Of a stretch of 10,148 nucleotides of DNA, positions 6,417-10,148 are shown piece by piece (within the stretch, counting starts at the first letter, position 1; each line of letters opens with the position of its first letter). Both the position numbers and the translations under genes were made by a program. This DNA comes from an uncultured Collinsella sp. Its GTDB lineage: Bacteria; Actinomycetota; Coriobacteriia; Coriobacteriales; Coriobacteriaceae. Location of the stretch: NCBI GenBank assembly GCA_959600835.1, contig CAUGNQ010000063.1, forward strand, positions 1 to 10,148. The letters are read 5' to 3'. Below the pieces are notes generated by a model, which was given only the letters and a program-made list of their open reading frames with translations, searched no databases and was not told the DNA's origin.

Positions 6417-8655
6417 ATTTCTTAAACCGTGCACCCTGGCGTTTTCTGCCCGATGCGAACGTGGAACCCTTGCGAGCCTGCGAACGTAAGCGCTCGATCG
6501 TCTCGTCCTCAGACGCACCCTCGAGCATCGCCCGAATCTGAACGACGGCATCGCGCAGGCGCGCCGCCTCCTCAAAGTCCATGGCGGCAGAAGCGTTACG
6601 CATATCCTCTTCCATGGTTTCGACGATCCGCACGAGCTCGTCATGCGGCAGTTCTTCCAACTGCTCCGCAAGTGTCTGCTCGGGCGCCACCGTTTCCGGC
6701 ACGCCACCCTCGCCCGACTCATCGGGCGTATAGAATGCGCCATGGCCAAGAGAGTCGCCCTTCGAGCGTCCCTTGGAACCCACGGTTTTTTCGGCCTCGG
6801 CAATAAAACTTGAGATGTCGTTGATGGCCTTGCGCACCGTCTTGGGCACAATGCCATGCTCTTCGTTATATGCCATCTGAATCTCGCGACGGCGCTGCGT
6901 CTCCTCGATGGCCTCTTTCATCGAATCGGTCACAACGTCAGCATACATGATGACTTCGCCATCGGCGTTACGGGCCGCGCGGCCAATCGTCTGAATCAGC
7001 GAACGGCGGTTGCGCAAGAAGCCTTCCTTATCGGCATCGAGAATTGCCACCAGTGAGACCTCGGGAAGATCCAAGCCCTCGCGAAGCAGGTTGATGCCAA
7101 CGAGAACATCGATCTTGCCCTCGCGCAGCGTTCGCAGGATCTCGACACGGTCCATTGTCGCCGTATCAGAATGCATGTAATTGACCTTAATGCCCGCATC
7201 AAGCAGATGGTCGGTCAGGTCCTCGGCCATGCGCTTGGTCAACGTGGTCACCAGCACGCGCTCCTTGCGGGCAACGCGCTCGCGAATCTCGTCCTCAAGA
7301 TCGTCAATCTGACCGCGAACCGGACGCACATCGATCTTGGGATCGAGCAGGCCGGTCGGACGAATAATCTGCTCAACATCGTTCTGGCTCACCCGCAGCT
7401 CGTAGTCGCCCGGCGTGGCCGAAACGTAGATGAACTGGGGGATCCTTGCCTCAAACTCATCGAAACGAAGCGGGCGGTTATCGAGTGCCGAAGGAAGGCG
7501 AAAACCGTGTTCCACCAGCGTCACCTTACGCGAGCGGTCACCTTCGTGCATGCCGCGAATCTGCGGCACCGTCACATGGCTCTCATCGATGATGCAGAGC
7601 ATGTCCTTAGGGAAGTAATCGATCAGGGTAAACGGCGGCTCGCCCGGTTTTCGACCGTCCAGATGACGCGAGTAGTTCTCGATACCGTTACAAAAACCCA
7701 TGGTCTCGAGCATCTCGAGATCATAGTCGGTGCGCTGCTGCAGACGCTGTGCCTCGAGCAACTTGTCGGTCGCCTTGAGCTCGGCCACACGCTTCTCGCA
7801 CTCTTCACTGATTGATTTCAGAGCCGCCTTGACCTTCGGCTTCTCGGTCACGTAGTGCGATGCCGGCCATACGGGGATGGCCTCGTACTCACGAAGCATC
7901 TCACCGGTAACCTCATCGATCTCGGCAATAAGCTCAACCTCGTCGCCAAAGAACTCAAACCGCAACGGATGCTCGGCATAAGGCGGATACACGTCGACAA
8001 CATCGCCGCGCACGCGGAACGTGCCGCGCGCTAGGTCATAGTCATTGCGATCATATTGAATGTCGATAAGTGCATGGATAAAGTCATCGCGCTCGAGCGG
8101 CACCTTCTTGTCGACGTTTGGAGCCAGACCCGCATAGTCCTCAGGAGAGCCAATGCCATAGATACACGAGACCGATGCGACAACGATCACATCGCGTCGA
8201 GAGAGCAGTGACGCGGTCGCCTGATGGCGCAGCATCTCGACCTCTTCGTTAATCGAGGAGTCTTTCTCGATATATGTATCGCTTTGCGGCACATACGCCT
8301 CGGGCTGATAGTAGTCGTAGTACGAGACAAAGTAGACCACAGCGTTGTTGGGAAAGAACTCTTTGAGCTCGCTCGCAAGCTGAGCGGCGAGCGTTTTATT
8401 GGGAGCCATGACCAGCGTCGGCTTCCCCAGGGCCTCAATAGTCTTAGCCATCGTGAAGGTCTTGCCCGAACCAGTCACGCCCAGCAAAACCTGATAGCGA
8501 TCTCCGTCCCTCACACCCTGCACAAGCGACTCAATGGCCTTAGGCTGAGAACCTGCAGGCTCATAGGGAGACACGACCTCAAACGGCACCTCAGAGCCCT
8601 CAACGCCAAAACGTTTGAGCTCTCCTCCAACACGCTCAACTTCAAATTCCGCCAT
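6415..8655 (-). CDS. uvrB: UvrB, excinuclease ABC subunit B
   Basis: UvrB is the helicase-like subunit that receives damaged DNA from UvrA, verifies the lesion and recruits UvrC for dual incision. The 746-residue product shows Walker A GVTGSGKT (59-66), the tyrosine-rich beta-hairpin region YYDYYQPEAY (from 112) that wedges between DNA strands, DESH (357-360), and helicase motifs including GINLLREGLDLPE and QTIGRAARN. A C-terminal UVR motif (about 671-706) contacts UvrA/UvrC. It is longer than the usual 660-700 residues because of a glycine/serine/acid-rich linker at about 626-661 and a basic 34-residue tail. The ATG at 8655 has AGGAG five bases upstream. It is last in the minus-strand operon, 51 bp after the lytic transglycosylase gene. 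That gap holds a TATACT (8681-8686) that could be a weak internal promoter, but no LexA-like site. Confidence 0.98.
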   Translation of the reverse strand: MAEFEVERVGGELKRFGVEGSEVPFEVVSPYEPAGSQPKAIESLVQGVRDGDRYQVLLGVTGSGKTFTMAKTIEALGKPTLVMAPNKTLAAQLASELKEFFPNNAVVYFVSYYDYYQPEAYVPQSDTYIEKDSSINEEVEMLRHQATASLLSRRDVIVVASVSCIYGIGSPEDYAGLAPNVDKKVPLERDDFIHALIDIQYDRNDYDLARGTFRVRGDVVDVYPPYAEHPLRFEFFGDEVELIAEIDEVTGEMLREYEAIPVWPASHYVTEKPKVKAALKSISEECEKRVAELKATDKLLEAQRLQQRTDYDLEMLETMGFCNGIENYSRHLDGRKPGEPPFTLIDYFPKDMLCIIDESHVTVPQIRGMHEGDRSRKVTLVEHGFRLPSALDNRPLRFDEFEARIPQFIYVSATPGDYELRVSQNDVEQIIRPTGLLDPKIDVRPVRGQIDDLEDEIRERVARKERVLVTTLTKRMAEDLTDHLLDAGIKVNYMHSDTATMDRVEILRTLREGKIDVLVGINLLREGLDLPEVSLVAILDADKEGFLRNRRSLIQTIGRAARNADGEVIMYADVVTDSMKEAIEETQRRREIQMAYNEEHGIVPKTVRKAINDISSFIAEAEKTVGSKGRSKGDSLGHGAFYTPDESGEGGVPETVAPEQTLAEQLEELPHDELVRIVETMEEDMRNASAAMDFEEAARLRDAVVQIRAMLEGASEDETIERLRSQARKGSTFASGRKRQGARFKK

Positions 8656-8706
8656 GGATACTCCTAACTCATATATCTGCAGTATACGCAGGCGGCAGGC
8701 ATAGTC

Positions 8707-9288
8707 CTATACGAACCGATCGGGATAGAGGGTCTTGTAGCGAACCCAGGCATTATTGACACGAATCAGATACGCCTGCGTCTCGGGAAAGGTGATTGCA
8801 TTATGAAGCGACGTGCTCTGCTGCGCCCATCCGTCGACATTGCCCATGCCGGCGTTATAGGCGGCAATGGCGCTGTCAGTCGACCCGTTAAAATACGTTA
8901 GAAGATACGAAAGATACGCACAGCCAAACTCGATGTTCGTAGCGGGATCGTTAAGGTTGTCGGCGGAATACTCGCTACCATCGACAAGACCCTTGGCAAT
9001 CATATCCTGGGCAGTCTCGGGCATCAGCTGCATCAATCCCTGAGCACCCTGATTCGACTCAGCCTTGGGATCCCAATTCGATTCCGACTTAATGACAGCG
9101 CACACCAGATACGGATCCAGATTATGCGAAATACTCGATTGCTTTACATACGCCTCGTAGTCAATTGGATACAAAGGCTTAAAGAAGGCGGCAGGAGCAT
9201 ACGAGTAGACGAGCGAAATAAGGCCGAAGGCAAAAACGGCAGCCAGCGGTATAAGGCGATACCACGCAAAGAAACGTGTCTTAGGCAT
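8707..9288 (-). CDS. Membrane-anchored Slt-type lytic transglycosylase (GH23)
   Basis: This 193-residue protein is predicted to cut the glycan strands of peptidoglycan outside the membrane. One N-terminal hydrophobic segment (about 11-31) serves as an anchor or uncleaved signal. It is followed by a single SLT domain with the catalytic glutamate E69 in SESNWD, GLMQLMP (84-90), AYNAG (143-147) and the C-terminal FPETQAYLIRV. No cell-wall-binding domain is attached. Two in-frame ATGs exist, at 9294 and 9288. AGGAGG abuts the first with no spacing but lies six bases before the second, so I chose 9288. The gene overlaps the end of coaE by eight bases, implying coupled translation. Placement between coaE and uvrB does not suggest a repair role; it is probably a wall-remodelling enzyme. 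No specific gene symbol is justified. Confidence 0.92.
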   Translation of the reverse strand: MPKTRFFAWYRLIPLAAVFAFGLISLVYSYAPAAFFKPLYPIDYEAYVKQSSISHNLDPYLVCAVIKSESNWDPKAESNQGAQGLMQLMPETAQDMIAKGLVDGSEYSADNLNDPATNIEFGCAYLSYLLTYFNGSTDSAIAAYNAGMGNVDGWAQQSTSLHNAITFPETQAYLIRVNNAWVRYKTLYPDRFV

Positions 9289-9922
9289 CGGCATCCTCCT
9301 GATTCGCAGTGTCTATAAACCCATGGCATGCAAGCCATGAGTCAAGCTGCTCAAAGAGCGAATTATCACCTGCGGTATTATCAATCACCGTTGTAGCGAG
9401 ATTGCACAGCTCAGACTCATCGGGCTGGCAAGCAGAACGGGCATCGAAATCAGATGGCTCCATGCCACGCTGAATAGCACGCTTGCGACGAACTGACAAA
9501 GGGGCGCTGATGACCAGAATTTCATCAGCCAAGCCAAATGCATCCTCAAAACCAGTCGGGGCAGAAACCTCGACCACCGCAAAGGGGTAACGGGGAGACG
9601 AAACCGTACAACAAACCGGATCGAGAATCCTAAGCGAAAGCTGTTCAATGAGAACGGGATGCACAAGGCCATTGAGCCGTGCGACCGAATCAGGAGAAGC
9701 GAAAGCTCGAGAAGCGAGGATGCTGCGGCGAATGCCGCCTTCCACATCCAAAATGTCCCAACCGAATTCATCCGCGAGAGCATTGACGATATCAGAGCCC
9801 GGTACATACAGCGATTTTGCAAGCTCATCCAGATCGATAAGCATAGCGCCACGAGATTCGAAATAGCGGCAGGCAGTAGACTTACCCGAAGCAATATTGC
9901 CCAAGACAAATACGGTAAACAT
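9281..9922 (-). CDS. coaE: Dephospho-CoA kinase
   Basis: CoaE catalyses the last step of coenzyme A synthesis, ATP-dependent phosphorylation of dephospho-CoA at the ribose 3'-hydroxyl, in the cytoplasm. The 213-residue product is near the usual 200. It begins with a P-loop, GNIASGKST (8-16), followed by DLDELAKSLY at the substrate site. Further on are GGIRRSILASRAF, LNGLVHPVL and the late RRKRAIQRG / VIDNTAGDNSLFEQL segments typical of CoaE. ATG 9922 has GGAGG five bases upstream (9928-9932). A longer in-frame start at 10114 would translate through the upstream terminator and adds an unrelated leader, so it is rejected. It heads the operon coaE - lytic transglycosylase - uvrB, overlapping the next gene by eight bases. 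Confidence 0.95.
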   Translation of the reverse strand: MFTVFVLGNIASGKSTACRYFESRGAMLIDLDELAKSLYVPGSDIVNALADEFGWDILDVEGGIRRSILASRAFASPDSVARLNGLVHPVLIEQLSLRILDPVCCTVSSPRYPFAVVEVSAPTGFEDAFGLADEILVISAPLSVRRKRAIQRGMEPSDFDARSACQPDESELCNLATTVIDNTAGDNSLFEQLDSWLACHGFIDTANQEDADA

Positions 9923-9950
9923 CAAGCCCTCCCTAACGCCAATGGGAGTT

Positions 9951-9981
9951 ATTATCGCGCAAATACAAAAGAAGGACTCAA
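9951..9981 (-). promoter_or_regulatory. Weak candidate promoter for the coaE operon
   Basis: The minus strand shows TTGAGT (9981-9976) and GATAAT (9956-9951) with a 19-bp spacer, longer than ideal. Because a strong terminator ends the upstream unit at 10050-10079, coaE needs its own promoter somewhere in 9923-10049; this is the best candidate I can see. The rest of that AT-richer stretch holds nothing else I can support. Confidence 0.35.
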
Positions 9982-10049
9982 AATACAGCCAAACAGTAAG
10001 ACAAGCTAAAAGAAGGCGAGTTCTTGTATTACAGCTCTCTATAAAACGC

Positions 10050-10079
10050 AAAAAAAGGGGAGGCCGCGAGGCCTCCCCC
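10050..10079 (-). terminator. Strong intrinsic terminator (minus strand)
   Basis: On the minus strand GGGGAGGCC and GGCCTCCCC form nine perfect pairs (10057-10065 with 10070-10078) around a four-base loop. Seven T residues follow (10056-10050). It ends the gene whose last codons are at 10084-10148 and isolates it from coaE. Confidence 0.9.
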
Positions 10080-10083
10080 TTCT

Positions 10084-10148
10084 TCAAGTCTTGCGACGGC
10101 TCGGTGCCGTCCACCGGTCAGCGGCGCCCTGGCCTCCCACGGGCTGGC
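10084..10148 (-). CDS. C-terminal tail of an unidentified protein (cut by window edge)
   Basis: One minus-strand frame reads 20 residues ending in RWTAPSRRKT and a TGA at 10084-10086, five bases before the start of the terminator structure. Of the other two frames, one stops early and the other reads through the terminator, so this frame is the likeliest end of a coding region. The residues are rich in Gly, Ala and Arg and do not identify a family. In other actinobacteria rpsA (ribosomal protein S1) precedes coaE and uvrB, which makes S1 a reasonable guess; a structured RNA gene is also possible. Confidence 0.4.
   Translation of the reverse strand, partial: QPVGGQGAADRWTAPSRRKT

Noticed and set aside
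108..10032. The 11-mer GTAATACAAGA occurs upstream of the LTA-synthase-like gene (108-118, plus) and upstream of coaE (10032-10022, minus)
   Set aside because: Dozens of 11-mer pairs are expected by chance in a window of this size on two strands, and the flanks do not align well; not evidence of a shared site.
9923..10114. N-terminal extension of CoaE by 64 residues from 10114
   Set aside because: It would read through the strong terminator at 10050-10079, and the P-loop of CoaE begins at residue 8 from the start at 9922, as usual for the family.

Overview
The window looks like an ordinary chromosomal segment of a high-GC, Gram-positive gut actinobacterium. A Coriobacteriia member close to Collinsella fits best. 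This rests on the flavor of the proteins, the C/G-rich third codon positions, strong AAGGAG/AGGAGG ribosome-binding sites, and a coaE ... uvrB ... uvrA neighbourhood like that of other actinobacteria. The taxon is inferred from the sequence alone. I see no mobile element, CRISPR array, tRNA, rRNA or phage gene.

Layout from left to right: (1) positions 1-33, minus strand, hold the first 11 codons of a gene whose N-terminus matches UvrA. (2) A divergent intergenic region of about 190 bp follows and holds a strong candidate LexA/SOS box. (3) A plus-strand block of four genes comes next: an LTA-synthase-family membrane phosphotransferase (227-2380), an Mrp/NBP35-type P-loop ATPase (2526-3356), an HI0933/YhiN/BaiN-type flavoprotein (3357-4628) that directly abuts mrp, and a COG2509-type FAD-dependent dehydrogenase (4709-6349) behind a stem-loop. 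(4) A probable bidirectional terminator separates this block from a minus-strand operon. (5) That operon reads coaE (9922-9281), a membrane-anchored Slt-type lytic transglycosylase (9288-8707) and uvrB (8655-6415). (6) At the right edge, a strong minus-strand terminator follows the last 20 codons of an unidentified gene. By actinobacterial gene order it could be rpsA, but the visible residues do not prove this.

How the genes work together: UvrA and UvrB form the damage-recognition complex of nucleotide excision repair. Both lie on the same strand but are separated by the four oppositely oriented genes, so they are not one transcript here. uvrB travels with coenzyme A biosynthesis (coaE) and a cell-wall hydrolase. 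The plus-strand block combines envelope polymer synthesis (the LtaS homologue), an Fe-S carrier ATPase and two flavoproteins with no experimentally settled role in this lineage. The tight mrp-flavoprotein junction is the clearest case for a shared transcript.

Nothing here is an obviously new multi-gene system. The points most worth following are the candidate SOS operator at uvrA, the split of uvrB from uvrA, the hydrophobic stem-loop-led flavoprotein block, and the roughly eight-helix membrane domain of the LtaS homologue.
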